A stretch of 64,000 nucleotides of DNA. It comes from Porphyromonas sp. COT-239 OH1446. Its GTDB lineage: Bacteria > Bacteroidota > Bacteroidia > Bacteroidales > Porphyromonadaceae. The notes under the pieces were generated by a model. The model was not told where the DNA came from and searched no databases. It saw only the letters and a program-made list of their open reading frames with translations. A program made the translations under genes and the position numbers. The stretch is from assembly GCF_000768875.1 (NCBI RefSeq), contig NZ_JRAO01000036.1, positions 15,672-79,671 on the forward strand, written 5' to 3'. This document shows, in pieces, positions 17,362 through 26,173 of this stretch. Position 1 is the stretch's first letter; the number at the start of each line of letters is the position of its first letter.

Positions 17362-18699
17362 ATGATGAGAATACAACTATTGGGGAAAGCCCTTACCTTA
17401 TGCCTTGCGATGCTTTTATCCCCTGTCCACCTCCTCGGGCAGCAAACCCAGCCCACTCGTCAGGTGCATGAGGTCAAGCCTAAGGATACCCTCTATAGCA
17501 TCGCTCAGCGTTATGGCGTCCCCCTAGATCAGCTCTACACGCTTAACCCTTGGGCTCGTAAGCAGATCAACCCAGGAGACATCCTAATCATCTCCGCTGG
17601 TGAACTCACCCCAAAAGAGAAAGCACAGCCTAGACCCATTCAAGAAGCCCATCCAACCTACCCTGCTCGAGAAGAAGCTGAGCCCGAACAAGCAATCCGC
17701 CCCGAGATACGGGTAGCCCTCATGCTACCGTTGGCAAGTCAGAAGACCTATGTAGAGTTTTACGAAGGCTTCTTGATGGGCATCAATGACCTCAAGAAGA
17801 ATGGGATCTCTATCGAGCTCTTCGTACATGATATTCCACAAGATGAAACCCTCGATAGACTCATCGCTCGAGGTTCTCTCACGGGTCTAGATCTAGTCTT
17901 CGGAGGGGTCAACGAGTATCAGATCGAGCGCATTGTCCGCTCCAGGGGTTATGGGCACTATGTGATCCCTTTCCATCGCTACGCTTCGCTAGATCAAGCT
18001 GGAGATAGAGTCATTCAGATCAATCCTCCTGCCTCGGCCCTCATCGCCCGAGCAGCCGATACCTTTATCCGCAAGTATAAGTCCATGGAGGTCTGCTTCG
18101 TGCGTCGTACAGAGGATGGGGATGATCCGTTCGCTCATCACCTCAAGGTCGCATTGGGTAAGGCAGGTATTCGCTATCGAGTGGTCAATATTACCTCTCA
18201 GTATCTAGGTGTTCTAGGGCGAAACACAGTCGTTGTGCCCGTATCCCCTTCGAAGCCTCTCCTGCAGCAGCTCCTAGCCCAATTGGATCCGAATGATGCC
18301 TGCACACTCTTTGGCTACCCTCAGTGGCAATCTTATGGGGATGAAGTGACGAAACAAATGCACAAGTATGGGACAACGATCTATGCCAGCTTCTTCTTTG
18401 ACCCCTATCAGAGCGATGCCACAGATTTCTTGACAAAGTATCATGCCTGGTTCAACAAAAAGATTGGAGCTTCGTATCCCAAGATGGCTGTCCTAGGCTA
18501 TGACCTAGCTCGCTACTTCATTCGCTCCTATGCCGCCCTAGGACAGGGCTTTATGAAGGAGAGCTGGTTGTTGCCTTCAGATGGTCTGCAGAGCGACCTT
18601 GTACTAAGCTCTTCGGGGCATGCAGGGGGATATTATAACCAACGCTTCTACTTCGTGCGCTACGATCGCAATGGGAATATTCATCGAGAGGCTCTATGA
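17362..18699 (+). CDS. LysM-domain protein with periplasmic binding-protein-like domain
   Basis: A 445-residue exported protein. A signal peptide ending near LLGQQ is followed by one LysM domain (about residues 35-80: HEVKPKDTLYSIAQRYGV...INPGDILII), which should bind peptidoglycan. From about residue 115 a type 1 periplasmic binding-like fold runs to the end (VALMLPLASQ, GLDLVFGG, IPFHRYASL). No transporter genes are adjacent, so it is unlikely to be a nutrient-binding subunit. Its stop overlaps the start of the beta-barrel gene (ATGA, 18696-18699), suggesting a joint envelope role. Confidence 0.82.
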   Translation: MMRIQLLGKALTLCLAMLLSPVHLLGQQTQPTRQVHEVKPKDTLYSIAQRYGVPLDQLYTLNPWARKQINPGDILIISAGELTPKEKAQPRPIQEAHPTYPAREEAEPEQAIRPEIRVALMLPLASQKTYVEFYEGFLMGINDLKKNGISIELFVHDIPQDETLDRLIARGSLTGLDLVFGGVNEYQIERIVRSRGYGHYVIPFHRYASLDQAGDRVIQINPPASALIARAADTFIRKYKSMEVCFVRRTEDGDDPFAHHLKVALGKAGIRYRVVNITSQYLGVLGRNTVVVPVSPSKPLLQQLLAQLDPNDACTLFGYPQWQSYGDEVTKQMHKYGTTIYASFFFDPYQSDATDFLTKYHAWFNKKIGASYPKMAVLGYDLARYFIRSYAALGQGFMKESWLLPSDGLQSDLVLSSSGHAGGYYNQRFYFVRYDRNGNIHREAL

Positions 18700-19400
18700 T
18701 GAGAGGTAGTCTTAGAATGCTGGGTGTTTTCCTCGTGTGTAGCCTCACCATCGGTAGCCTAAGGGCTCAGGTCGAGATCGAAGATGGGAAAGTGTCCCCC
18801 CCCGAGCCCTTCGCCCCAAGGCTGTGGACGGGTATAAGGGGGGCAGTCCAATGGAGTAAATTTGTCTTCGTGCCTTCTGTCCCTCAGACGCAGATGCAGG
18901 GCTATAACTGGGGGCTGATCTCTCGTGTCGATGTCGAGCGAGGGGCTTCGTTGCAGATTGAGCTCAATTACAAGCAGGCTGGTTGGAGAGAGCGTTTTGA
19001 TGATCCGAAGCTTGGCTACGAACGCCTAATCCGAAGCATCGAGCTCCCACTGTTCACTCATCTCTATCTCAAGAGTGGGGCAATGCGCTTCTATATTAAT
19101 GCTGGTCCTTATGTCTCCTGGATCATTGGCGATGAAAGCCTCTCTCGCAGCAAGCAGGGAACAGAGCACACCCCTAGGGCACAGCAGAGACACGCCCTCC
19201 CAATACAAAATCGGTTTATTTGGGGTCTAGGTGGAGGTCCTGGTATTAGTCTAGAGCTTGGGGGAAAGCATCGCCTCGAAATCGAGGGACGCTTTCTCCA
19301 TAGCCTGAGCGATATTTGGTCAAATAAGAGGGTAGATCCCTACGGAACATCGACCCAGATGCACTTTGGCCTAGGGGTACAGTATTTGATTGGATGGTGA
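18696..19400 (+). CDS. outer-membrane beta-barrel protein, PorT-like family
   Basis: A 234-residue protein with a signal peptide (MLGVFLVCSLTIGSLRAQ) and amphipathic beta strands ending in an aromatic residue (FGLGVQYLIGW), as expected of an eight-stranded barrel. Strands such as LQIELNYKQAGW and MRFYINAGPYVSWIIG match the Bacteroidetes outer-membrane beta-barrel/PorT family. PorT itself works in type IX secretion, but this family is broad and I cannot claim that role. It is translationally coupled to the LysM gene. Confidence 0.75.
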   Translation: MMRGSLRMLGVFLVCSLTIGSLRAQVEIEDGKVSPPEPFAPRLWTGIRGAVQWSKFVFVPSVPQTQMQGYNWGLISRVDVERGASLQIELNYKQAGWRERFDDPKLGYERLIRSIELPLFTHLYLKSGAMRFYINAGPYVSWIIGDESLSRSKQGTEHTPRAQQRHALPIQNRFIWGLGGGPGISLELGGKHRLEIEGRFLHSLSDIWSNKRVDPYGTSTQMHFGLGVQYLIGW

Positions 19401-19408
19401 TAAGCTCC

Positions 19409-20212
19409 TTAATCGAAAGGGACAAAGACCCAAAGTAGAGCGATCAGGTTGTTGAGGGCATGCAGGAGCATCGGCATATAGATGCGATTGGTCTTTCGGT
19501 AGGTGTAGGCGAGTAGCCCGCCGAGTGCCATACGAGAGAGAAATCCGACTGCTGAGAAGTGCAATAAGCTGAAAATAGCTGAACTAAGCCATAGACTTAA
19601 CCAGGGGCGTTGTGGCATCTCTTGCTGCAATGCCCTATCTACGACGCCACGGAAGAAAAGCTCTTCGCACACACCAGGGGCGATGCATAAGGAGAATAAG
19701 GCTAGAACTATCGTCCCTGCATCTGCCCCTAGAAGCATCTCCTCAACCTGCTGGGCAACAATATCTTCGAGGGAGAAGATCCCCTCGAGCGAGAGGGCTT
19801 GAATGATAGAGCTGCTCAGCTCTGACAAAACAAACGATAATCCCAATCCGATACCCAGCAAGATCAAAATGAGCCAAGGCCAGCTATAGCCTCGCCACTG
19901 CCTGGGAGGAAGTGGGCGGAGTAGTCCCACTAGAGTTGCTCGCCCATTACGAGCCAATAGCGTCGGAAGACCAAATATGAGTACAAGCTGTAGACCTACT
20001 AGGATGATCATCTCTTGCCCCGAAGGCTCTTGCCCTCCCTCTGTCAGCTGACGAATAGTCATCCAGCCGATCAGTAGAAGAAAGCCGACAGCTGCACCGA
20101 CACCCAGGCGGATCAAGTCCCGATAGCCTCCGCCCTTAGAGGGTGGTACTACCACGAGATCGGAATGCTCGGGTAGTGGATCTAGGTTAAGCCATTCCCT
20201 GCTCAGTAGCAT
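19409..20212 (-). CDS. CPBP (Abi) family intramembrane metalloprotease
   Basis: A 267-residue polytopic membrane protein with about seven hydrophobic segments. The glutamyl motif CEELFFRGV (EExxxR) lies in the second half, followed by IFSLLHFSAVGF and ALNNLIALLW, which supply the His and Asn of the Rce1-like site. Such proteases process peptides or modified proteins in the inner membrane; the substrate is unknown. It overlaps the end of the alcohol dehydrogenase gene by 10 bases (20203-20212) and probably shares its transcript. Confidence 0.86.
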   Translation of the reverse strand: MLLSREWLNLDPLPEHSDLVVVPPSKGGGYRDLIRLGVGAAVGFLLLIGWMTIRQLTEGGQEPSGQEMIILVGLQLVLIFGLPTLLARNGRATLVGLLRPLPPRQWRGYSWPWLILILLGIGLGLSFVLSELSSSIIQALSLEGIFSLEDIVAQQVEEMLLGADAGTIVLALFSLCIAPGVCEELFFRGVVDRALQQEMPQRPWLSLWLSSAIFSLLHFSAVGFLSRMALGGLLAYTYRKTNRIYMPMLLHALNNLIALLWVFVPFD

Positions 20213-21357
20213 AGGGCAAATATTTGGGCAATCGCCTCGTGATCAATATCCTCATGCTCGCCGAGTAGAGAGCCTCGAGAGGCAAAGCGGTCTACGATTT
20301 TCTGACAGATCTCGGGAGCAATGCCCAGCTCGCTGAGCTTGGTCTCGAGCCCGAGGCTGCGGAAGAACTCTTCCGTCCGATCAATAGCCAGCTCGATGCG
20401 CTCCTCTGAGTCTAACCTCTCGTCGATGGCCCATATACGGGAGGCGTAGTGCAGGAGCTTGTCTCGCTTGGCCTTCTTGCCCACGGTACGCAGCAGCGCA
20501 GGCAACAGGATGACGAGCGTATGCCCATGCGTTAAACCTGTCAGGGCCGTCAATTCGTGCCCGATGCGGTGTGTAGCCCAGTCTTGACTAACCCCCATGC
20601 AGATGAATCCATTGAGAGCCATCGTGGCGCAGAGCATGAAGTTGGCTCGAGCATCGTAGTCATGTTCCTCCGCCAGGATTTGTGGAGCTTGTTCGATGAG
20701 GGTGAGCAAGATCCCCTCTGCCCAACGATCCATCAAAGGGCTTTCGTCTGAGCCAGCCAGATACTGCTCAATCACATGAACAAAGCTATCTGCAATACCA
20801 CAAGAGAGTTGATAACGAGGCAGCGAATAAGTAAAGGTGGGATCAAGAATGGAGAAGAGGGGATAATCACCTGAGAAGGGGTACTTCTCCTGCGTATCGG
20901 TATTGGAGATCACGGCCCCTCTGTTCATCTCCGATCCTGTAGCGGGGATGGTGAGCACAGTCCCCAGCGGAAGGCTCACGACGGATCGATCCCTTCCCCG
21001 ACACACCAACTGCCAAGGATCTCTCTCCGAGACAATCGCATGGGCGATGAGCTTGCTGCCGTCGATGACTGACCCACCACCTACGGCCAGGACGAAGCTC
21101 ACTGCCTCGCGCTTACCCAGCTCGATGGCCTTGCTCAGGGTTTGTACGCTGGGGTTGGGTTCTATTCCCCAAAATTCGACGACCTCGTAGCCCTCGAGTT
21201 GAGCTCGGACGGCATCGTAGACACCATTGCGACGGATGCTTCCTCCGCCACAGGTCATGAGTATCTTCCCCCCCTTGGGGAGTCGCTTGGGAAGCTCGGC
21301 GATCATACCTTGACCGAAGATGAGTTCGGTCGGATTTTTGAACTTAAAGTTTTGCAT
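20203..21357 (-). CDS. iron-containing alcohol dehydrogenase
   Basis: A 384-residue group III dehydrogenase. Start ATG 21357 (MQNFKFKNPTEL) is preferred, because a longer reading begins without family similarity. NAD(P)-binding GGGSVIDGSKLIAH lies at about residues 92-105. The metal ligands are seen in CGIADSFVHVIEQYL, HRIGHELTALTGLTHGHTLVIL and downstream His residues. It resembles the YqhD/BDH (butanol or aldehyde reductase) branch, usually NADPH-linked; the exact aldehyde is unknown. A -7 element lies 88 bases upstream, near the 22-bp palindrome array. Confidence 0.9.
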   Translation of the reverse strand: MQNFKFKNPTELIFGQGMIAELPKRLPKGGKILMTCGGGSIRRNGVYDAVRAQLEGYEVVEFWGIEPNPSVQTLSKAIELGKREAVSFVLAVGGGSVIDGSKLIAHAIVSERDPWQLVCRGRDRSVVSLPLGTVLTIPATGSEMNRGAVISNTDTQEKYPFSGDYPLFSILDPTFTYSLPRYQLSCGIADSFVHVIEQYLAGSDESPLMDRWAEGILLTLIEQAPQILAEEHDYDARANFMLCATMALNGFICMGVSQDWATHRIGHELTALTGLTHGHTLVILLPALLRTVGKKAKRDKLLHYASRIWAIDERLDSEERIELAIDRTEEFFRSLGLETKLSELGIAPEICQKIVDRFASRGSLLGEHEDIDHEAIAQIFALCY

Positions 21358-21444
21358 AGTCTTTGCTGTTGTTTCGTTGGGATGGGGAACGTGCTCTTTG
21401 GGCACTCGGAGTGAGGCCTACTCGATTGGTTTCCTCCTTCAGCG

Positions 21445-21452
21445 CAAAGATA
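21445..21452 (-). promoter_or_regulatory. -7 promoter element for the alcohol dehydrogenase gene
   Basis: TATCTTTG on the minus strand, 87 bases before the ATG at 21357. No convincing -33. Confidence 0.5.
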
Positions 21453-21547
21453 AGATTATCTCCCGAGCCTATCCTTGCCCTCTGCTGTTATGTCCGACGG
21501 GCCCCTCTGCGGCCATCCTTGTTAATGGTCGTGGTCAAGGAGCGAAA

Positions 21548-21722
21548 TTTTTGTACGTATGAAAATTTATCTGCGTACGTACAAAAAAATATTTTCGTAC
21601 GTACGAAAATTTAGACGAGTACGTACATTGTAGAATAGATCTATATGCACATTCTTATTTTCATATATGCGCAGATTAATTTTCGTATATGCGAAAATAT
21701 ATTTTTGTATATACGAAAATTA
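21548..21722. repeat. 22-bp-period palindrome array, eight units
   Basis: Dyad centres fall at about 21556, 21578, 21600, 21622, 21644, 21666, 21688 and 21710, each 22 bp apart. The first four units have a TACGTA core, and the last four drift to TATATG or TATATA. Flanking T and A tracts (TTTTCGTACGTACGAAAA, TTTTCGTATATGCGAAAA) again phase A/T tracts about every 11 bp. The array fills the gap between divergent adh and MATE genes, 56 bases upstream of the MATE promoter -33 element. Confidence 0.92.
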
Positions 21723-21777
21723 AATCATCTTCGAACTCTGTATTATCCTTCTATGTTTTAGCGATTTATAAGTATGC

Positions 21778-21807
21778 TTGTTCTGCGCCCCTCTCGTCGT
21801 ATCTTTG
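21778..21807 (+). promoter_or_regulatory. promoter for the MATE gene
   Basis: TTG at 21778-21780 and TATCTTTG at 21800-21807 are 19 bases apart, the standard Bacteroidetes spacing. The ATG is 43 bases further on. Confidence 0.75.
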
Positions 21808-21850
21808 TACCCGCCTTCTCGAGTGTTGAGAGGCTTATTCATTAAGCATT

Positions 21851-23197
21851 ATGAAGCAAAAAGAGAGCATCTCTTCGCATTGGCGGGAGCGCATTGGCTG
21901 GGTCATCCTCGCCTTGGCTCTGCCCAATATTATATCTAACATCAGCGTCCCCCTGCTGTCGCTCGCAGACACGGCCATTGCAGGGCGAATGCCTCAGGTC
22001 GAGGCCCTCGGGGCGGTTGCCCTAGCCTCCATGGTGGCGAACTTTAGTTACTGGCTTTGGGGCTTCTTGCGTATGACTACTACGGGCTTTACTGCCCAAG
22101 CCTATGGCCGAGGGGATCGGAGGGCGATCTCTCGCCAGCTCTGTGTGGGCGTGTCGATCTCCATCGTCGGGGCCTTGGTCATCATCCTGATGCGTCCACT
22201 CTTCTACGAATTCTCTCGCTTCCTGAGCGAAGGGGCCGAGGAGCTCTCCCCCGAAGCCATTGCCTATCTGCGCATTGCCTACCTAGGTGCGCCGGCGGCC
22301 CTCTTGCTCTATGTGCTCAATGGTTGGTTTGTCGGCATTCAAAACACTGTCGTTCCGATGATCACGACGATATTGAGCAATATACTCAATATTGCCCTCT
22401 CCTTTGCCCTCGCATGGAAATGGGGGATGGGTGTCGAGGGCATTGCCTGGGGAACAGTCGTGGCCCAATACTTTGCCGTGATCATTCTAGCTGTCGTGGC
22501 TCTCGTGCGCTATAAGATTTACTTCGAGGAGTGGCACTGGCGAGACTTCTTTTCTCTAGGCGAATTCTTCTCTTATGTACACATAGCCAAGTATCTGCTC
22601 CTGCGCACCCTCATGCTCGGCTCGATCTCGCTCTATTTCATCCATGCAGGCAGCCATTATGGTACAGTGGCTGTGGGGGCTAATGCTCTGTTGATGCAGT
22701 TCTTCACGATCTTTGCCTACTTCATGGATGGCTTTGCCTATGCTGGCGAAGCCCTCTCGGGCCGCTATATCGGGGCAATGGACTGGGGACGCCTGAGACA
22801 AATGCTTCGCAAACTCTTCTCTATCGGCTGGATCATGGCTCCGATGATGTCTCTCATCTTCTTCCTATTCTCGGAGGATCTATTATATCTCCTGAGCGAC
22901 AAGGCAGAGGTCATTGTCCTGGCACAGCAGTATCGGCTGTGGGTGCTTGTCATCCCCTTGGCCTCCTTCGGAGCTTTTCTGTGGGATGGCATCTTCGTAG
23001 GGGCAACGACAAGTCGCCCAATGACTCAGGCAGTATTCGCTGCCTGGTTGGCTTTCTTTGCTCTCTATTGGTCTCTTCGCTCGCTGTTGGGGCTCGATGC
23101 TCTGTGGCTGGCTTTTGTAGTCTACCTGCTCGTCCGCTCGCTCCTCTCTGCCTTTTGGGGGCGCAGACTCATCCATCGGATCATCGAAAGTGATTAG
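21851..23197 (+). CDS. MATE-family multidrug/cation efflux transporter
   Basis: A 448-residue inner-membrane protein with twelve predicted helices in two MatE halves. The N-terminal half contains ALPNIISNISVPLLSLADTAIAG and the conserved region with TTTGFTAQAYGRGDR. The second half has GANALLMQFFTIFAYFMDGFAYAGEALSGRYIGA. It resembles the DinF/NorM-type branch that couples H+ or Na+ entry to drug or metabolite export. Its promoter lies next to the eight-unit 22-bp array, which may control it. Confidence 0.92.
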   Translation: MKQKESISSHWRERIGWVILALALPNIISNISVPLLSLADTAIAGRMPQVEALGAVALASMVANFSYWLWGFLRMTTTGFTAQAYGRGDRRAISRQLCVGVSISIVGALVIILMRPLFYEFSRFLSEGAEELSPEAIAYLRIAYLGAPAALLLYVLNGWFVGIQNTVVPMITTILSNILNIALSFALAWKWGMGVEGIAWGTVVAQYFAVIILAVVALVRYKIYFEEWHWRDFFSLGEFFSYVHIAKYLLLRTLMLGSISLYFIHAGSHYGTVAVGANALLMQFFTIFAYFMDGFAYAGEALSGRYIGAMDWGRLRQMLRKLFSIGWIMAPMMSLIFFLFSEDLLYLLSDKAEVIVLAQQYRLWVLVIPLASFGAFLWDGIFVGATTSRPMTQAVFAAWLAFFALYWSLRSLLGLDALWLAFVVYLLVRSLLSAFWGRRLIHRIIESD

Positions 23198-23234
23198 AGC
23201 ATTGAATTGCCTCCCTAGCCGAATGAATATGTAG

Positions 23235-23242
23235 TATCTTTG
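23235..23242 (+). promoter_or_regulatory. -7 promoter element for pyrK-pyrD
   Basis: TATCTTTG, 51 bases before the pyrK ATG at 23294. Confidence 0.6.
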
Positions 23243-23293
23243 CAGGCAAATCCATCTCACCCTCCACATTGTAGGATCACAGAATCACGAGTA

Positions 23294-24088
23294 ATGACTC
23301 ATCCATTAAACCCTAGACCTAGGAGCAAAAAACAGGTCTTAAACTTCAAGCTCACAAGCCTTGCACACCTCGGCAGTAATAATTATCTGCTGCGCTGCAT
23401 CCCTCCTATATCCACAGAAATGCCCCTCATGCTCCCAGGGCAATTCGTTGAGATCAAAGTGCCGCATCAGGGGGTACTCCTACGTCGTCCAATATCGGTG
23501 TGCAATGTTGAGGATGGAGAGCTTTGGCTCTTGGTGGCTAAGGTCGGCTTGGGAACTCAATCGCTTAGTGAGATGCGTCTAGGCGATGAGCTGGATATTA
23601 TGCTCCCTCTAGGCAATAGCTTCTCTCTTGAGGGCGTGCAACGACCATTGCTTGTTGGCGGAGGGGTAGGCATTGCCCCGATGCTTTATTTGGCTAAGCA
23701 GTTCGCCCAAGAGGGTATTCGGCCCGATATCCTGCTCGGAGGGCGTAGCCATGCCCATTTGGCCCTGCTGGACGAATTTGATCGCTATGGTGCGGTTCAT
23801 CTCACGACTGATGACGGTTCGATGGGCCTCAAGGGACTTGTGGTGGATCACGAGATCTTGAGCCAAAGCACCCATGAGCGCATCTATACGTGTGGCCCTA
23901 AGCCGATGATGATGGCTGTGGCCCGCCTTGCCGCCGAGAGAGGGATCGAGTGCGAGGTCTCGCTGGAGAATACAATGGCCTGTGGGATTGGAGCTTGCCT
24001 CTGCTGCGTTGAGGACCTTCACGAGCAGGGCAACGTGTGCGTGTGTACAGAGGGTCCAGTCTTTAATGCTAAGCAGCTCAAATGGTAA
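23294..24088 (+). CDS. pyrK: dihydroorotate dehydrogenase electron-transfer subunit
   Basis: A 264-residue FAD and [2Fe-2S] protein that passes electrons from PyrD to NAD+. The FAD site is [11 protein letters not shown] (about residues 67-77), the nucleotide-binding segment [17 protein letters not shown] follows, and the cluster Cys are in CGIGACLCC...CVCTEGPVF near the C terminus. ATG 23294 is chosen because the upstream extension starts at a TTG and is unlike the family. It overlaps pyrD by seven bases, as expected for subunits of one heterotetramer. Confidence 0.94.
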   Translation: MTHPLNPRPRSKKQVLNFKLTSLAHLGSNNYLLRCIPPISTEMPLMLPGQFVEIKVPHQGVLLRRPISVCNVEDGELWLLVAKVGLGTQSLSEMRLGDELDIMLPLGNSFSLEGVQRPLLVGGGVGIAPMLYLAKQFAQEGIRPDILLGGRSHAHLALLDEFDRYGAVHLTTDDGSMGLKGLVVDHEILSQSTHERIYTCGPKPMMMAVARLAAERGIECEVSLENTMACGIGACLCCVEDLHEQGNVCVCTEGPVFNAKQLKW

Positions 24089-24993
24089 ACACTAAGATCA
24101 ACATCGCAGGGCTCGAGCTCAAGAACCCCGTCCTTACGGCTTCGGGGACTTATGGCTATGGGATTGAATACCAAGACTTCGTAGACCTCAGTAGGCTAGG
24201 GGGGGTTGTCGTCAAGGGGACTACCCTGCATCCACGACAAGGTAACCCTTATCCGCGTATGGCCGAGACCCCAGCGGGGATATTGAATGCTGTTGGGTTG
24301 CAAAATAAGGGGGTACACTACTTCTGTGAGCACATATATCCCGAGATCAAGGATATTGATACAGCTATGATCGTCAATGTGAGCGGATCGACCATAGAGG
24401 ATTATGTAGCGACGGCAGAGATGATCAATAGCTTAGAGAAGATCCCAGCCATAGAGCTCAACATCTCCTGTCCCAATGTCAAAGAGGGTGGGATGGCCTT
24501 TGGTGTTACCTGCCCAGGGGCTGAGGCCGTTGTCAGAGCTGTGCGAAAAGTTTATGACAAGACGCTCATCGTCAAGCTATCGCCCAATGTAACGGATATC
24601 ACCGAAATCGCTCGTGCTGTGGAGGCTGCGGGGGCAGATGCCCTCTCGATGATCAATACCCTCCTGGGGATGGCCATCGATGCCGAAAAGCGTCGCCCTA
24701 TACTCTCGACCGTTACAGGCGGCCTCTCAGGCCCTGCGGTCAAGCCTATTGCCCTAAGAATGGTTTGGCAGACCTCTAGGGCGGTTAGCCTCCCCATCAT
24801 CGGTCTTGGAGGGATTTGCAGTGCTAGCGATGCCATAGAGTTCCTCCTGGCAGGAGCTTCGGCAGTACAGCTCGGTACTTACAACTTCGTTGATCCTAAG
24901 GCCACGATCAAGGTCATAGAGGGCATTGAGGACTATATGCAGCGTCATGGAGTAAGGGATCTCTCCGAACTTGTAGGATCACTGCAAATCTGA
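24082..24993 (+). CDS. pyrD: dihydroorotate dehydrogenase, class 1B catalytic subunit
   Basis: A 303-residue FMN enzyme oxidising dihydroorotate to orotate in pyrimidine synthesis. It starts [18 protein letters not shown], carries the catalytic Cys in [13 protein letters not shown], and has the FMN-binding [10 protein letters not shown] and IIGLGGI segments. Overlap with pyrK marks it as the NAD-linked 1B type. It differs from the paralogue at 2.1-3.0 kb, which lacks this Cys. A perfect 13-bp hairpin follows at 25020-25053. Confidence 0.96.
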   Translation: MVNTKINIAGLELKNPVLTASGTYGYGIEYQDFVDLSRLGGVVVKGTTLHPRQGNPYPRMAETPAGILNAVGLQNKGVHYFCEHIYPEIKDIDTAMIVNVSGSTIEDYVATAEMINSLEKIPAIELNISCPNVKEGGMAFGVTCPGAEAVVRAVRKVYDKTLIVKLSPNVTDITEIARAVEAAGADALSMINTLLGMAIDAEKRRPILSTVTGGLSGPAVKPIALRMVWQTSRAVSLPIIGLGGICSASDAIEFLLAGASAVQLGTYNFVDPKATIKVIEGIEDYMQRHGVRDLSELVGSLQI

Positions 24994-25015
24994 GGATAGC
25001 CCCTCTCTATACTGA

Positions 25016-25053
25016 AAAGGAAGCCCCCAAGCCTTATTGTGCTTGGGGGCTTC
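25016..25053. terminator. bidirectional terminator between pyrD and nrdB
   Basis: GAAGCCCCCAAGC (25020-25032) pairs perfectly with GCTTGGGGGCTTC (25041-25053). AAAAG on the left gives a T-run for leftward transcripts. It lies between the convergent stops at 24993 and 25079. Confidence 0.92.
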
Positions 25054-25078
25054 TCTGATTGTTAAGTGGCATGGAGGC

Positions 25079-26122
25079 TTAGAGGTCGTCTTCAATGGCA
25101 CCGCTTTTGGAGTAGGCACTGGGCTTGGCCTCGAAGAAGTCTGTCTTGATGAGATTGGCATTACTGTACTGAGAAACCCAATTCATGCTGGCTGGCTCCT
25201 GCTCGTAACCCTCGAAGAGCACCCCGAAGCCTAGGTTTTCGCTGCGCTGATTAGCCAAATACATGATATAGTCGCTAACCATCTGGGAGGTTAGCCCTTC
25301 AATATCCTCACCGATGACATACTTACCCCATTCGATCTCCTGTAGTGCCCCTTCTCGGATCATTTCTCTGAAAGTCTCGATGGCCTCGGGGGTGAAGAGC
25401 TGAGGCTCTTCCTTCTTCAGCTCTAGGATCATAGAGCGGAAGAGCCAAAGGTGCGTATTCTCGTCTCTATTGATATAGCGGATCTCCTGCACAGAGCCTG
25501 GCATCTTGCCGTTGCGACCAAGATTATAGAAGAACATGAAGCCCGAGTAGAAGTACACGCCCTCGAGAATATAGTTTGCCACCATCGTTTTGAGTAGCTG
25601 CTCAGGTTTTTTGTGCTCCTGAAACTCATTGTAGATATCTCCGATGAACTTGTTTCTCTTGAGCAGATGCTCATCATCCTTCCACTGGTAGAGGATAGAG
25701 GTGCGCTCCTCGGGTGAGCAAATCGAGTCAAGCATATAGCTATAACTCTGCGAATGTACCGCCTCTTGGAAAGCCTGTATCGTCAAGCAGAGGTTGATTT
25801 CATTAGCAGTGATATACTCTCCAACATTGGGTAAGTTCGCCGTTTGGATACTGTCTAGGAAGATGAGGAAGGAGAGGATCTTGTCATAGGCAATCTTCTC
25901 TTTTTCTGAGAGTTCTCGGTAGTCCTTAACGTCTTGGCTCATGTTGATTTCCTCTGGAATCCAGAAGTTATTCATCGCTTGGCGATACCAGTTTGCTACC
26001 CAAGAGTACTTCATGTTATTGAAGTCATTGAGATTAGTAGTATTGCCATTGATCATGCGTCTCTTCGTAACATCGACATCTCCATGTTCGTTGAATAGGG
26101 CTTTCTTCTTTAGGGTTGACAT
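25079..26122 (-). CDS. nrdB: class Ia ribonucleotide reductase, beta subunit
   Basis: A 347-residue radical-generating subunit that partners NrdA. Diiron ligands fit D90, E120 and H123, then the Glu of ILEGVYFYSGF and the Glu and His of RDENTHLWLF. The radical tyrosine aligns with Y127, seven residues after E120, as in the E. coli protein. It depends on oxygen for cofactor assembly, so it should serve growth or repair under microaerobic conditions. It follows nrdA by 51 bases. Confidence 0.95.
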   Translation of the reverse strand: MSTLKKKALFNEHGDVDVTKRRMINGNTTNLNDFNNMKYSWVANWYRQAMNNFWIPEEINMSQDVKDYRELSEKEKIAYDKILSFLIFLDSIQTANLPNVGEYITANEINLCLTIQAFQEAVHSQSYSYMLDSICSPEERTSILYQWKDDEHLLKRNKFIGDIYNEFQEHKKPEQLLKTMVANYILEGVYFYSGFMFFYNLGRNGKMPGSVQEIRYINRDENTHLWLFRSMILELKKEEPQLFTPEAIETFREMIREGALQEIEWGKYVIGEDIEGLTSQMVSDYIMYLANQRSENLGFGVLFEGYEQEPASMNWVSQYSNANLIKTDFFEAKPSAYSKSGAIEDDL

Positions 26123-26173
26123 ATTAGGGAGGGATTATGATAGATAAATAATGTTGACAAATTGTTGCTAGGA

